Counted from the first letter of the stretch, positions 37,135 to 49,562 are shown. The stretch: DNA of 64,000 bases from Polytrichum commune (GCA_950295325.1 OX485809.1:22630001-22694000), one strand, 5' to 3'. Notes: generated from the sequence alone by a model not told the origin. Made by a program: numbers and translations.

Positions 37135-38357
37135 TGGAGATTGTGATCGAGAGGCGGTTCCAGGTTGCTTACCTCACTTTATTTTCTGGTACATCTGTTG
37201 AGATTCCGATACAGAACTCGGATGATGAGATTGATCGGCCTCAAGCTATTTCGGACATATGGGAGGATCTTCCCGTATTGCATAAGTTTCAACAGGGTAC
37301 CTTTCCTTTGTCTATTTCGGCAATGGAAAGGGATAGGATTGGACATCGAATAACAAGGTTCCGTTGGGAGAACGGTTTGTTATTTCGATTGTGGCCGGAT
37401 GGAACAAGGCGTATTGTTTCTAGGCCGGATCAGAAGGCCTCCTTGGTGCGACAAGTGCACGAGGAACTTGGCCATTTTGGCATACGCAGGACACATTCGA
37501 TGTTGCATGGCCAATATTGGTGGACTGGTATGTATCAGCAGGTGGCTGCCTATGTTGGGAGGTGTGAAGTTTGTGACTGGGTCAAGTCTAGCTTTAACAC
37601 CTTATCACCTCAGTTACAGCCTATACTTATCATGGGATTGGACTACTGTTGGTCGCTAGACTTTGCAGGGCCGTTGGTGGTTACACCACGTGGAGCAAAG
37701 TACGTTTTGGTGATGGTGGAGCATTTTAGCAAGTGGATTAAGCTTGTTGCTCTGCCCCAAAACTCTGCAGAGTTGGCCGCGGCCGCCTTTTTGGATCGTG
37801 TGTTAGCACGTTTTGGAGCACCGGCTGAGGTGTTGACGGACCAAGGGAAGAAGTTCCTTGGTACTTTTGAGGAGTTGTGCACTAAGGTGCTCACAGATCA
37901 CCGTACCACCTCTTGGGATCATCCGGAGGCAGATGACTTGGCTGAACGGGTTGTTCAGACAACCAAACGTGGCTTGAGGAAGTATGGATTACTTCGGGGG
38001 AGCCACCGGGATTGGGACCTTATATTGCCTTGGATTGCTATGGGCTATCAATTTAGTAGGCATGCCTCTTTGGCATCCTACAGCCCGTATCAGTTATTGT
38101 ATGGACGTGAGCCTATTATCCCGAGTTCTATTCAAGAAAAGTTAACTCCTGTTGTGGATTTGGATGACCCAAACATTTGGGCAGAGTGTTTGCAGGAGCG
38201 GGCTCTATTCTTCCAGAGGGCCATGCCTATGCCCATGGAGAATTTGTCCATTGCTCAGCACCGTGACACATTGCGTTATGCACGCATTCGCAGTGGTGCT
38301 TACCAACCTCAGTTGTGGAAATTCCGGCAAGGGGATTTATGTTTATCTCCAACGTGA
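37134..38357 (+). pseudogene. Gypsy integrase
   Basis: The zinc-binding HHCC region is visible (VHEELGHFGIRRTH, then CEVCDW). The catalytic core has SLDFAGP, TDQGKKF and DLAERVVQ, giving the expected D, D and E. The C-terminal part reads to LRYARIRSGAYQPQLWKF; another frameshift near 38340 then moves the frame into the PHD-bearing end. It inserts element cDNA into the genome in intact relatives. Confidence 0.88.
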
Positions 38358-38730
38358 GGCGCCTACAACATTGGATGTCAGGGTGGGGCGCACTATCCTT
38401 CGGGTGAAGAAGGTGTTGCCGAGTGGTTTGTTGTTGTTGGAAGGCAATGATGGCAAGGAATGTCGCGAGCATCCCAAAAATTGTGCCCCATGTCATCTAC
38501 CCATTGAGGGTACAGTTCATCCTGAACTTGCCGTCATGCCAGAGGGTCTTCTATGTTTTGTGTGTGGAGAGAAGAAAAGAGCGGCTACTATACTCTTGTG
38601 TGATCAGTGTCAACGTGGTTGGCACATGGCATGCTTGAGGCCACCCTTGACTTCTCTACCATCTGGACAGTGGAGTTGTCCTCGCTGTCGAGGATTTTCG
38701 GTACTTGGTGTTTCCACCAATCGTATTTAA
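38340..38730 (+). pseudogene. C-terminal region of gypsy pol with PHD finger
   Basis: After the integrase frameshift the frame reads YLQREAPTTLDVRVGR, a small beta-rich part (RVKKVLPSGLLLLEGNDG) and then a PHD zinc finger at 38554-38688: CFVC, CDQC, GWHMAC and CPRC, the Cys4-His-Cys3 pattern. It ends at a stop at 38728-38730. The finger sits where chromoviruses carry a chromodomain, so a histone-tail-reading role in target choice is plausible but inferred. Confidence 0.75.
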
Positions 38731-39012
38731 TAATCCTGTGTGGTTTCATCATCTTATGCCTGCCCAAATGAAAGATGAGGAGTTATGGCTTAGAAACGCA
38801 ATCGATATGAGGCGGTGAAATTAATTCTGTGGAATCTGATGGCCAACCATCAAAGGCGATTAAGGATGGGGCTCACATTGCACCCAGCCTACAGTTCCTT
38901 GGGATGACGTTCGCCACACTAGTTGGTTGCGGAGCAATCCTTCATTATCCATACCCTTGGATTGACTTGGTCCTAGCTGCTTGGCGGGACTCCATAGTCA
39001 GCTAAGGGGGTA
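38731..39012 (+). other. Retrotransposon 3' untranslated stretch with polypurine-like tract
   Basis: No gene. It ends with AAGGGGG near 39004-39010, immediately before TGTCGAGATG; this is a candidate polypurine tract priming plus-strand DNA. Confidence 0.5.
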
Positions 39013-39118
39013 TGTCGAGATGTGTTGTTCATGTGTGACCTTGCTATGTTTTAATGTTGTTTGTTAGTGGTGGTTGGTACTCGAGCTGCAATGATACACG
39101 ATCGGTATTAACACGACA
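39013..39118 (+). repeat. Extra LTR-tail copy upstream of the right LTR
   Basis: 106 bp starting TGTCGAGATG and ending CACGACA, nearly identical to the last part of the right LTR (39455-39560). It gives a tail-LTR-tail layout. Confidence 0.8.
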
Positions 39119-39120
39119 TT

Positions 39121-39560
39121 TGTCACGGTATGCGACGTTGGCAGCCGCACCTTATCCGTTGGGCTTCATCCATTTAGAGTTGGATAGATGAACCTTAGTT
39201 CTGGAAAGTGCGGCTCCTAAGTGAGGAGCCTCCTCCTTGGCTTGGCATTCTTGCCAAGTCAAGTCTTGTGAGTAAGTGTGTGGAAAGAGCTTGTGTGAGG
39301 TGTAGATTGCATGTGTTTGCAATAAATCTTTAGTTCTTCTCCCATCTCTTGCACTCTTGGATTCTTCCTTTGTGGAGTGAGAGATAGCTTGACTAATTGT
39401 GTGCATTTGAAGAGAGATTAAAGCTCTTACAAGGATTTGACTCTCTTCCTTCTTTATCGAGATGTGTTGTTCATGTGTGACCTTGCTATGTTTTAGTGTT
39501 GTTTGTTAGTGGTGGTTGGTACTCGAGCTGCAATGACACACGATCGGTATTTACACGACA
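39121..39560 (+). repeat. Right LTR of the gypsy element
   Basis: 440 bp, TG...CA ends. The first ~335 bp match the split left LTR (16797-16931 plus 33429-33637). The last 106 bp repeat 39013-39118. ATTA follows, matching the bases before the left LTR. Confidence 0.75.
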
Positions 39561-39564
39561 ATTA

Positions 39565-39720
39565 GACTATCTCGAGTCATAACAACATAGTATGAGTAGA
39601 CTATGTATAGTCAAAATGGCACATGTATATTTGACTTTGGATAGTCATAAGAACTTCGAAGATGATGCATCTTAACCTGAAGAGTTTTGACATAATAGAC
39701 TAGTCCTAGTCAATTAACCA
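39565..39720. repeat. GACTA/TAGTC array, continuation after the gypsy element
   Basis: Contains TAGACTATCTCGAGTC, GTAGACTATGTATAGTCAA, TTTGACTTTGGATAGTC and AATAGACTAGTCCTAGTCAA. It resembles 16664-16796 and leads to the CACTA transposase. Confidence 0.55.
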
Positions 39721-40087
39721 TGGTTTTTTATGGTGTTATTGACTACATCATGGGGATATGTAACTGGGATATATAATGACTAGGTCAATGAAGCCTATCA
39801 AAGCAGGAGAAGAGTTATTTGCATACTATCCTGTAAATTTTTGAAAAATTGAGGTCAGCATTGGACCAATAGATCAGAAGGGGGTGGGTAGGTAGGTCCC
39901 AATACACGAAGAACAATTTTGGTATCCTTGATTGAACCTTTGACTTTTGTTTAGAGGCCTAGTTTGTTTACAAATGACTTGTACTTCAAATTGTAAATAA
40001 ATGTTTTGCATTGGTTTAATTGTGACATTTACACATGATTCATGAGATTTCAATAATTGGCAGGGGTCAGATCTCGAGTTAGCGGCA

Positions 40088-43000
40088 TTGGGTTGTGATC
40101 CTTACCAACTACCTGGTTGTGATCCTCACACATTGAGTCGTCGAGGCAATCGAATTCAAGCACCTTATACAAATTCATTACATGACACCGAACCTGACAT
40201 AGAACATGACACTGAGTTGCATCGCATGTGTCACGAGGCATTTATTCGGTATGACGAAGTCCATGCAAACAACTCACGACAAGATGTCCCTGAGGAGGTG
40301 GAAAATGACGAGGAAGATCATGTACTAGATTGCGACTCACCAGTGGTGGACCCCAATTTGGATGAGTTGCTTAAGTGGGCAAACACTCCTCTATATCCAG
40401 GGAGTAGAGTCAAGCTCTTACATATAGTGTTGCATATTCTTAATACATGCACAGTGCACGGCTCTACAAACAACCATGTAGATGAGTTATTAACTCTCCT
40501 TGCAGAGGATATACTGGAGCCAGGCAACTTGTTGCCCAAGTCAAAATATGAAACCAAAAAATTCTTAAAGAAACTTGGGTTGACATATGACTCCATACAT
40601 GCATGTGAAAAGGGATGCATATTATATCGAGGGGAGCATAAGGATCTTGAAAAACGCCCAAAGTGCGATTGCAGCCGATATGTGGATGGATCGTCCACAG
40701 TACCACGAAAAGTCCTTCGCCACTTCCCTCTGATCCCAAGACTTAAGAGGATGTATCGTTGCAAAACCATATCTGGACTTATGCAACACCATGCACATAA
40801 TCGAGCAAAGGATGCAGTGCCTCTGGAAAGAGATGAATCAAATGATTCTTTGGTGCGCTCAGTAGCAGATTCGAAGGCTTGGAAGCATATTGACAATATG
40901 TGGCCTCAATTTGCTGCAGAGACCTGTAACATAAGATTGGGTCTAGCAACAGATGAGATGAACCCATTTGGCGATTTTAATCTGAAACATTCTACATGGC
41001 CAGTGGTATTTCTAAACTATAATTTGCCTCCGTGGCTTGTGACAAAAATATTTTTTGTCACGTTGGCTCTTATCATTCCCGGGAAAGAAGCAGTGAAGGA
41101 TGAAAATTTTGATGTTTATTTAGCACCTCTTCTCGAAGAATTTCTCATGCTATGGCAAGGAGTGTGGGCATATGATGTAGCCGCAAATAATGGTAACCAA
41201 CGCTTCTTGCTACGTGCTATTTTGATGTGGACCATACATGATTTTCCAGCTCTCAGGTTTGTTTCAGGGTGTGTAACCAAGGGTTATAAGGCTTGTCCAG
41301 ATTGTGGGCCAAACACGATTGCAAGGTACTCCAAACCTATGCGGAAAATGACCTATACAGGCCATAGACGCCTACTTGCTCACTCACATCCTTATCGAAA
41401 AAAGAAAAGTTGGTTTGATGGCAAGGTGGAGAGAAGAACAAAACCACGAGCTCTCCTTATAGAGGAGATTTTTAAAAATGCCACAGAACGGGATGAATGG
41501 ATTACAAAAGGGGGAAAAGTTGGAGCTAAGAGAGACCCTGTACACAAGCACGGAATGAAGAGAGTGTGTGCTCTATGGAAACTCCCTTATTGGCATGTTA
41601 GTTGGTCTTCAGTTTTTTCCTTTAAGTATGATCAATTTTTGATGCAAGCACAAGTCAAATAAACCCATTCTTAATCTATGAAAACATTTTCCACTTACTT
41701 GAAGTCAAATGTTGAGTATAATCCAAAATGTTTATTTATTTTCAAACTAGTTGCAGTCCAAAGTTACTTTAAAGTATAGATGATGTAAGTATGTAACATA
41801 TGCAACACCATGCTCATAATCTTATCATTTATGTTGGTTTTACATGACCTTCTCATTCGCCACACTTTGGATGTAATGCACTGCGAGAAAAATCTCATTG
41901 AGCACTTAATGAACATTATGTTTGGTGAAGAAGATACAGTTGCTGCAAGGAAAGACATGGAAGGTATGAACATACGTTCAAATTTATGGCCCATTCCCAA
42001 TGGAAACGGAGACCTTGATTTACCTCTTGCACCCTATGTGATGTCCCCAGAGGATCGATTGACATTTGTGGGTATAATATAAAATTTGAAGGTCCCTAGT
42101 TCATACTCAAGTTCCTTGAAGAAACGGATACATCCTGAGACTCAAAAATTGAAGGGCTTAAAAGCTCATGATTATCACATTCTCATGCAACAGGTCCTCC
42201 CTTTATGTGTTTGCACTATACTACCCAAAGGACCAAGGCTTGCAATAATTCGTTTGAGTCGCGTTTTTCAACAAATATGTGCCAAAACCTTGGACCCAAC
42301 CACTATGAAAGACTTAAGAGAGGAGGCTGCAATGACATTGTGTATCCTTGAGAAAGAGTTCCCCCCCTCTTTGTTCAACGTAATGACACATTTGATGTAT
42401 CACCTAGTGGAGGAGTTGGATCTTTGTGGTCATGTGCACACCAGATGGATGTACCCTATAGAAAGGTAGATGAAGACATTGAAGAATTTTGTATGAAATA
42501 AGGCAAGGGCGAAAGGAAGCATGGCTGAGGGGTATTCCTTTGAAGAATCGTTGGGATTTTGTACATAGTATATAAAAGAGTCGAAGAGCACAAAGACACG
42601 AGTGTGGGATGACCGTGAGGATCCGAAGATGTACGATGAAATGCCAGAAGGAGAGGGTCATGACAGGCATATGCCAACAAATTTGAGGGATTGGGCACAC
42701 TCATTTGTCTTGAAGAATGCGGCCGCACTACAACCTTGGAAGAAGTAAGAGAATGGCCTACTGTACTTATGTGGCGGTCGTTTTAGTTTGGTATAGGTGG
42801 CATGTACTTCATTGATGATCGTATGTTGTAATTTTATAGTGCATGCAGTGAATAATAATGGTCATGCTTTGAGCACTTAATAGTCCCACACCCTAAAATT
42901 TATAGAAAGTTTTAACATAAAATATTATTTAGAAATTTGACAAGACTTTTGAACTCAAATTCTTGATCGCAGGAGGTATGAGGATGCCGTGAAAGCTCGA

Positions 43001-43849
43001 GACGCATCTCGATTGCAGTATCAGAACAATCATAGGAGAAGGGGATGGAGGGCAAGGGTGCAATATCCAGAGGAGTTAAGGCCGTTGCCAACCTATGAAA
43101 AGTGGATACTATCTGCCATTTCTGATGCAATCAACGATGAAGAGAAAATTGACGAAGAGATAATTCAATTGAGCATACCTCCTACCTTGAAAGCTATAGC
43201 ATACCGATCTATGTTCGCATATGGAAATCACATCCGTGTGAAGAGTGCAGAGACGCATCTAGTTACAATGGATTCGGGAGTTGCAGTTGTATTTGGAACC
43301 ACGTGTCGCTCAAGTGTCAATGACAAGAACCATGTCAACGTTGACGTTGAATATTTAGGATATGTTGAAGAGATCCTAGAGTTGAACTATGGCACCACAT
43401 GTGTGATAGTGTTGTTGTGCCATTGGGTGAGAGCCAATTATAGAGGAGCAGGGGCTACTATGAAACGCGATGAGTATGGGTTCACTTTGGTGAATTTCAA
43501 TCATATGTTGCCCATTTCTGAAGATTCTTTTGCATTTCCAATCCACATTTAGCAGGTCTTCTAATCAAATGACCCTGGCAATGACGATGGATGGAAAGTG
43601 GTTCTAAAGAACGAGCCTCGCAGTCGACGAGTGGAATGTGCCAAAGATAAAATGGCAGAGGTGCCTTGTTTGATGCTAGGGAACGATGAAAACTATGCAG
43701 GCTTGGCTAATCCAACTCTAGGTCCATGTGATGTGGAGAGTGATGATAGTGCAAATGAAGATGATGCAAGGCAAGAGATCAATGAGGATGAATTTGAGTC
43801 AGAAGACAATGAAGACTACCTTGGAATTTCATCTTCAGATGAAGAATGA
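40088..43849 (+). pseudogene. CACTA (En/Spm) TNP2-type transposase, degenerate
   Basis: First long part at 40088-41662: N-terminal acidic region, then the TNP2 core with MNPFGDFNLKHSTWPVV, NYNLPPWLVTK, DVYLAPLLEEFLMLW, WTIHDFPALR and CVTKGYKACPDCG. After a likely intron or gap come 41810-42082 (RHTLDVMHCEKN), 42086-42469 (KVPSSYSSSLKK, KAHDYHILMQQVLPL and MYPIER), 42989-43552 (a DUF4216-like part with YLGYVEEILELNYG and DEYGFTLVNFNH) and 43598-43849 (acidic tail). In-frame stops near 42467, 42497 and at 43551 and about 43561 show it is dead in this copy. It moved the outer element. Confidence 0.85.
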
Positions 43850-44327
43850 ATATCACATAAGCTATTGCATCTCATAGGTAAGACCTAGTCATTCCATAGT
43901 GCACATAAATAGGTAGGACGTAGTCATTTGTGAGCCCAAAAGCATGTGCCACAGGTGTCTTGAGTTTAGAATTGATCAAGGCTCGTGTTTGGATTTATTA
44001 TTACTTCATTGAAACATAAAAAGAGTGCAGGTTGGGAGTGGCTTAGGACTTAGTTTAGTATTAGCAATGCTTTTTGATTTAGTAGTGTAGGATGAATATG
44101 GGGACTCTTAGGTTGAGGCTAGTAAAAGAATTAGGATTTTGGCCGTGGTAAGGGACGTGGGCACGGGGAGTTGGCTGGCTCAAGACAATTAAGGTTCCAG
44201 GGTTTTGGGGTTTGAGAAGGGCGTCCTCCCTGTCCATTCAGGGGGTTCCCGGGGTTTTAGTGGATAGGTTGGATTTCGGTGTGAGGAGGGGAGGCACTGA
44301 GGTGTGGGCTCTCTCTCGACATTGCAA

Positions 44328-44690
44328 GTTGGTAGCAGGGGAGGAGGAGCGACCATCCAGCAAGGAGCTGGATTCGGCAACAGAAGACCGGCCACATTAG
44401 CCCAGCCGAATTGCGGCTGGGAACTGGTGAAGATCTGTGGGGGTTGACAGTAGGACATCAGCATTGAAGGACAGAAGTGGGCGGAGCTCAACCTGAGATT
44501 CAAGTTGGTAGCAGGGGAGGAGGAGCAACCATCCAGCAAGGAGCTGGATTCGGCAGCAGAAAACCGGCCACATTAGCCCAGCCGAATTGCGGCTGGGAAC
44601 TGGTAAAGATCTATGGGGGTTGATAGTAGGACATCAGCATTGAAGGACAAAAGTGGGCGGAGCTCAACCTGAGATTCAAGCAGCAGCAGG
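44328..44690. repeat. Two-copy tandem repeat of ~178 bp
   Basis: AGTTGGTAGCAGGGGAGGAG starts copies near 44328 and 44506. Both contain CCATCCAGCAAGGAGCTGG, CCGAATTGCGGCTGGGAACT, GTAGGACATCAGCATTGAAG and GGGCGGAGCTCAACCTGAG, with very few differences; a third copy starts near 44683 and stops. The low divergence suggests a recent duplication. Confidence 0.85.
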
Positions 44691-45564
44691 GGAGGAGGCG
44701 ACTAAAAAATCCCAACTAATTGCCAAGCAACTGGAGTCTTTGGACTCACTCAGTATTGTGTTGGGTAATTCGTAATTGATAGGAGTTGAATTTAGGGGGT
44801 GAGTGGGTCAAATGCGATCGGGTTGTGAGAGGAGGAGATGGAAATGGGTGGATTCGATTCGGAGGAAATGTTTCGGGGTCTGTCATAATTTTGAGATGCA
44901 GAACTTGCGGAGCGGGGTGCAGATCAGGAAGGATCTGCACCTGGGTTGCAAGAGGGGCGAATCAATGGGCTCTGACGGGCTGGATCGCGAGGGAAGTGTC
45001 AAATTAGTGGCGAAGAGGGAGTGAAGGCAGACGGTGGGAAAAATCCAGCAAGGGGGCTAGAGGAACGAGGCTAAGGCTACGGTGGAATTGTGAGGGAGTG
45101 GGAGACCGACAACCAAAGTTACTGGTTCGGCACAGACCAGGGCCCGGAGGGCCACCTGGGAACAGGGGCTTAAGGCAAGGGATCCAGGTTGTGCTCAAGA
45201 AGTGGGAAGCCAGGCTATGAGGTTGGGTTGCATGAATATTTAGGTTTGGTAGGAAGTGTAAGGTGGGTGTGCTACTCAAGTGTTCCTTGAACGCTGGGGT
45301 CAATTATAATAAATAAAAAGACGTGTTATGCCTCAGTTCATATTGAGTGATCCCAATGTAATGGAAATATTCAAATGGTATTAGTGGGAAGGAGACCCTT
45401 CACCTGGACTAAGACGCATGGAAGAGGTGAAGGTAATCCTGCTCACATCATTCCATTTCTTATTGCATTTCATATATGGACCTTTTATGTAGGAGCATGT
45501 GGCAAGTTTGCATGCATGTTATAGGTTGCATGCTACCAATAATGTTTGTTTCTTTATGTTAAAT

Positions 45565-45860
45565 TAGACTATGTTTAGTCCACATGTGTGTAAGGATTAA
45601 TGAGTGCCATAAAACAAAGGTAATTGATAAGTTGCTTCATCCCAATGGTGTGAGTTTCTTAAATTTTTAAGACTATGTCTAGTCTAAATGTGTGATTGAG
45701 TTATTGAGTCAAAAAAACCAAGTGTGATTTGGACTATGAGCAGTCAACAAAAACATCCGAACCCTTGAGTTTGGCTATCTTAGTCGGAAAAACACGGAGA
45801 GTCAATTGTGCCGAACCATTGTGACATGGTTTTGTGGTAGTGATTCCAACTAATTAAGCG
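45565..45860. repeat. GACTA/TAGTC array, right subterminal region
   Basis: Contains TTAGACTATGTTTAGTCCA, TAAGACTATGTCTAGTCTAA, TGGACTATGAGCAGTCAA, CTATCTTAGTCGG and ATAGTCATGC. It is probably the right subterminal region of the CACTA element. Confidence 0.5.
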
Positions 45861-48800
45861 TATTATATATAGTCATGCATAATTAGTTCACCCCGTTCAT
45901 TGTCTCCAAGTAGATGGTGTATTTTGGGTGTTCAAAAGCCAAACCTTCCGACTTTCCACTTTGCAAAAACCATGTAACATGGTGAAAGGGGTGGCAAGTT
46001 CATCCATTGAACGACTATTCGTGAAGAAAAGGTTGTGAGGGGAGAGTCTTGGTGACATTGGCACCCGAAGGCCATGGTCATGATACGGTTGCACGTGGCA
46101 TGTAGGCAGTTGGAGCGGTTAGGAGATTAATGGTCCACTATAGATGCAAGGCCCCATGTCACCCAACTCTACTAAATACCATTAAACAAATCACCTGGTC
46201 ATAAGGTAGGTGCACTTATCTATGTTTGCAACCTAATGTAGAGGGTGCTTAAACCAACACTTCAACCTATTGCACTTACATACGCCCATGTGGTTGATAT
46301 TCAAATAAAATTAAAATAAAATTCATGTTAGCCTTTGGGCTAAACATAGGTATTAAGAAAGAAAAAACACTTTTAGCCTCAATTAAATATTTAGTGAATC
46401 TTCAAAGTCAAGATCACTAGCCACCTTTAAATTCACCTTCAACCAATCCAAGATAGAGTGGAGCCACTCTAAATCCCAAAAAGTTTTTTTATTTTTTATT
46501 TTATTTTTGTTAATTTTTTAAAAAAAAAGCTTCGACACTTGGATATACCAAAACCATGAGATAGTGAGGTCCCCATTCTTGTTTGGGGGGAGGGGGAGTA
46601 TTGTGGACAAATCAAATAAGTTAGTATGATTTTTAATAAAATGAAAACTAATTGGACATAATAACATGAGCTATATGCACATGTTACACATTCATTGTGT
46701 GGCACACCGCCTCATGACAATTGAGTGGAGTTTCTGAAGCTAGGTAGGACAATGGACTTACCAAGCTTGCACTTTACTAAATCACACACACACACACTGC
46801 ATTGTAAGTAAATGTGTCATGTTACTTGTGTCCTCAAAGTCATGCACAATAAATAATCCCATCTGTGTGGATGGAAAATTAGCATAAATAATTAACATAG
46901 ACCACTCTAATTTTCTAGTCCAGGTGGAAATAATATGGGTCCAAGATCCAATGTCTTCCCCTCCAAGTCAACCTTCCTCAACACTGCCACCCAACACCTT
47001 ACGTAAAATAAACTAGCCACCTTACATCAAAAGCAACATAAAATCACCCACATCGATCATTTAGAGAAATTTTAGTTATGTGGCCCACACTATAATTTTG
47101 GCATGGGTTGGAAATCAATGTGGCCCATATTAATTCTCATTATAAGAATTAGTGTGGGCTCTAGATAATGATTGTGGCATGCACTAATAAGATTATTTAG
47201 CATAGTGGGGGCAAGATCATCGTAGATTACTCAATAAATGTGTTAGAGATTGAGACATCATCCAAATCTTTAGAAGTAGTAGTAGTAGTAGTAGCAACAT
47301 CAACAATTGGTATAAGGGGACGGAATCGGTAGATACAAAAGCATTAGCAATTGGAACATGTTAGGCATCCTTTATCACTATACATGTCTTCCACTAGATG
47401 ACACCCCAAATCATGATTCAAACAATAGTTAATTGAAACTTAGTGTAAGTCACGTGCACGATTGGACCTTACATGGTATTAAACAAGATTTAAAGTGAGT
47501 TAATAAACACAATTAACATGAAGAAGTTGGATTATAATTGAAGGCGGGCAATCAAAAGTGGATGTTTATTGGAAGGACCATGTAATTTGGTTGGTAATAT
47601 GTCCAAATATGCATTGTGCCTGCACTAGCTAGTGATTGGGCCTTAGGTCCCCCATTATAACTATATATAGGATTATTTGGCTTTGTTGTTGCCATAAGTT
47701 GGTGTCAGAAACTAATGCATTTAGATCGTCAAATGGCAATCACCCATGGTACCACCAACAATGCATATTGGCACTAAACTTTTTATGTGGGCCCGTTTGC
47801 TTGTTTCTTGCAATCTTGTGGCCCATGCTCACTTGTAGCATGTCATGCACCCAATGACCGGTGGTTGTGCCCTAACAAGGAGCCTAGAAACCAAACCAAC
47901 GTATTTTATTACTTTATGGGAAGGCTCGAATCCAATTTGAAGTCTCGCATGGCTACAAATTCCAAGACAAAATTATTGATCAAGCATGGAATAAACGATG
48001 GCCCCACATAACGTACTACATAATTTGAACAATGCTATATGGAAATGTCCCGGCTTGATACAATCGTAACAACACAAACACATGTTTCGTCTCATTCAGT
48101 TGAAAGCTCTACATGCCACGTTCATATACAAACGACTATAGATTGGCATGTTGGACTTTAATCTTAGCCATGTCTACTAGGTCTTGGGCCACCTCCTTTG
48201 AGGCTCGTTCTTCCAATGAACAATGTCTCCTCATTACCTTGTCTTCTATTTGTTCTACATTGATCCTCCAACATAAGTTGACTAGATAGCTTTTCAAAAC
48301 TTGGTAACTCGTATTAAGCAATTATTGACTTGGTGGAATCCTTCGAAGCTATGAGACAATCCATTGAGATCCACATGTGTGATTGTGTCGTTGCCACTTG
48401 CCACTTAAAACACCCAAACAATTTTATGTTTGTTAATCGACATGACCGTTTGTGTCATAACTCCCACCACATTTGGAATGAGACATTACACGTTTGGAAC
48501 AGTGCATTGCATGGTGACAAGACATTCCGAGGCCCCACTTTGACCTCGTGAGCGGCAGGGTGGGAGGGAAACCGGCCCAACATTGAAACTAGTGCCCAAA
48601 CACCGAATACCAAATGTAGTCGACTTCTAAAATATTGCATGGTAAAAATAACAATTGTTGCTTTCATAAGAAAAAATACGGTGATAAAACATGGCTTATT
48701 ATCCTTGTCCAAACGGACACATAAGGAACAAGGCTCTAAAAGCCGACTACGTTTGACACAGTGGAAGGGCCTTCAAGTTGGGATTTCCGAAAATGTCGAA

Positions 48801-49400
48801 ACCTACTTGAGGGTGCACCGTCCCCTATACCATAAAGACCAAGGCTGAATTTCCCTTTGTAATAATATGAGGTACCTTTATTTTGTGCAACATACCCCAC
48901 ATATTTCGGAGTGCATTACGACTCTCAAAGCAACCAGAGCCATTGAAATCCGTCCATTTGAAACATGTCCTTGAGTCTATACGTTCAGTAGTGCGTACTG
49001 GGATTGCATCTTGGGCCACAAGGACACCTTGCGAGGTGGTCGCCGAGCATAGGTGCCCGTGTTCCCCATACTGCATTACCGAACCTAAAGGCCGAGGACA
49101 AATTTCAGCAGCTCTGGTCAGTCGAGAAACACAACACCCTGCCAATAAACGTAATACACTCCCAAATTACATGGGATGCATTATGAAAAATAGAGCTATC
49201 TCATATTATAAAAGAAAAATTGTCCTGGGTCTTTACCAAAAAAAACACGGAAACCTATGCTCGACTACCGCCTCGCATGGTGTCCTTATTCCCCATAATG
49301 CACATGGCGTATACAATAGCGTATAATCCAGCGGCCCTAGTACAGTGGACGGAATTGGGGGCTTACGGAGCGGAAAGGTGGGGTTGGCGGCGTTGCCCTA
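45861..49400. other. Gene-free stretch upstream of RPS16
   Basis: AT-rich DNA without recognisable genes. It has A/T-rich low complexity near 46480-46530, a short (CA)n near 46784, and an (AGT)n run at 47275-47294. The last few hundred bases should include the RPS16 promoter. Confidence 0.5.
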
Positions 49401-49460
49401 GAGCGAGGTGATTGGGGTTGGGAACAGCGGAGGGGAACGCAGGCGAGGAGGGAGAGGGAG

Positions 49461-49472
49461 GGAACCCTAAAG
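49461..49472 (+). promoter_or_regulatory. Telo-box-like element before RPS16
   Basis: GGAACCCTAAAG about 95 bp before the RPS16 ATG. AAACCCTAA-type boxes are common near start sites of plant ribosomal-protein genes; this is a near match and the role is inferred. Confidence 0.4.
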
Positions 49473-49562
49473 CAAGCGCCGCTCGTGGTTCTTTCTCTTT
49501 CGCTTCAGCCCAGTTGCTGCTGCTGCTGTCGTCGTTGCTGCTCCTCCGACCTGCGCTGCGCC

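Larger units (their letters stand above)
16797..39560 (+). mobile_element. Ty3/gypsy LTR retrotransposon, degenerate, split by a Mutator-like element
   Basis: It runs from the left LTR start (TGTCACGG at 16797) to the right LTR end (CACGACA at 39560), with ATTA on both sides (16793-16796 and 39561-39564) as a probable target duplication. Internal parts in order: leader 33638-35094, gag 35095-35950, RT-RNase H ~35960-37134, integrase 37134-38357, C-terminal PHD region 38340-38730. Stops, frameshifts and an apparent loss of the protease region make it non-autonomous. Confidence 0.8.
16660..45860 (+). mobile_element. CACTA (En/Spm) element, decayed, carrying nested insertions
   Basis: Inferred outer element. 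Its transposase remnant lies at 40088-43849. Clusters of GACTA/TAGTC motifs occur at 16664-16796, at 39565-39720 directly after the retrotransposon, and at 45565-45860. Such subterminal arrays are where CACTA transposases bind. The first two clusters look like one array split by the retrotransposon. I could not find convincing CACTA termini, so the outer limits are approximate; CACTAGTCAAA at about 16670 is one candidate left end. Confidence 0.5.
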
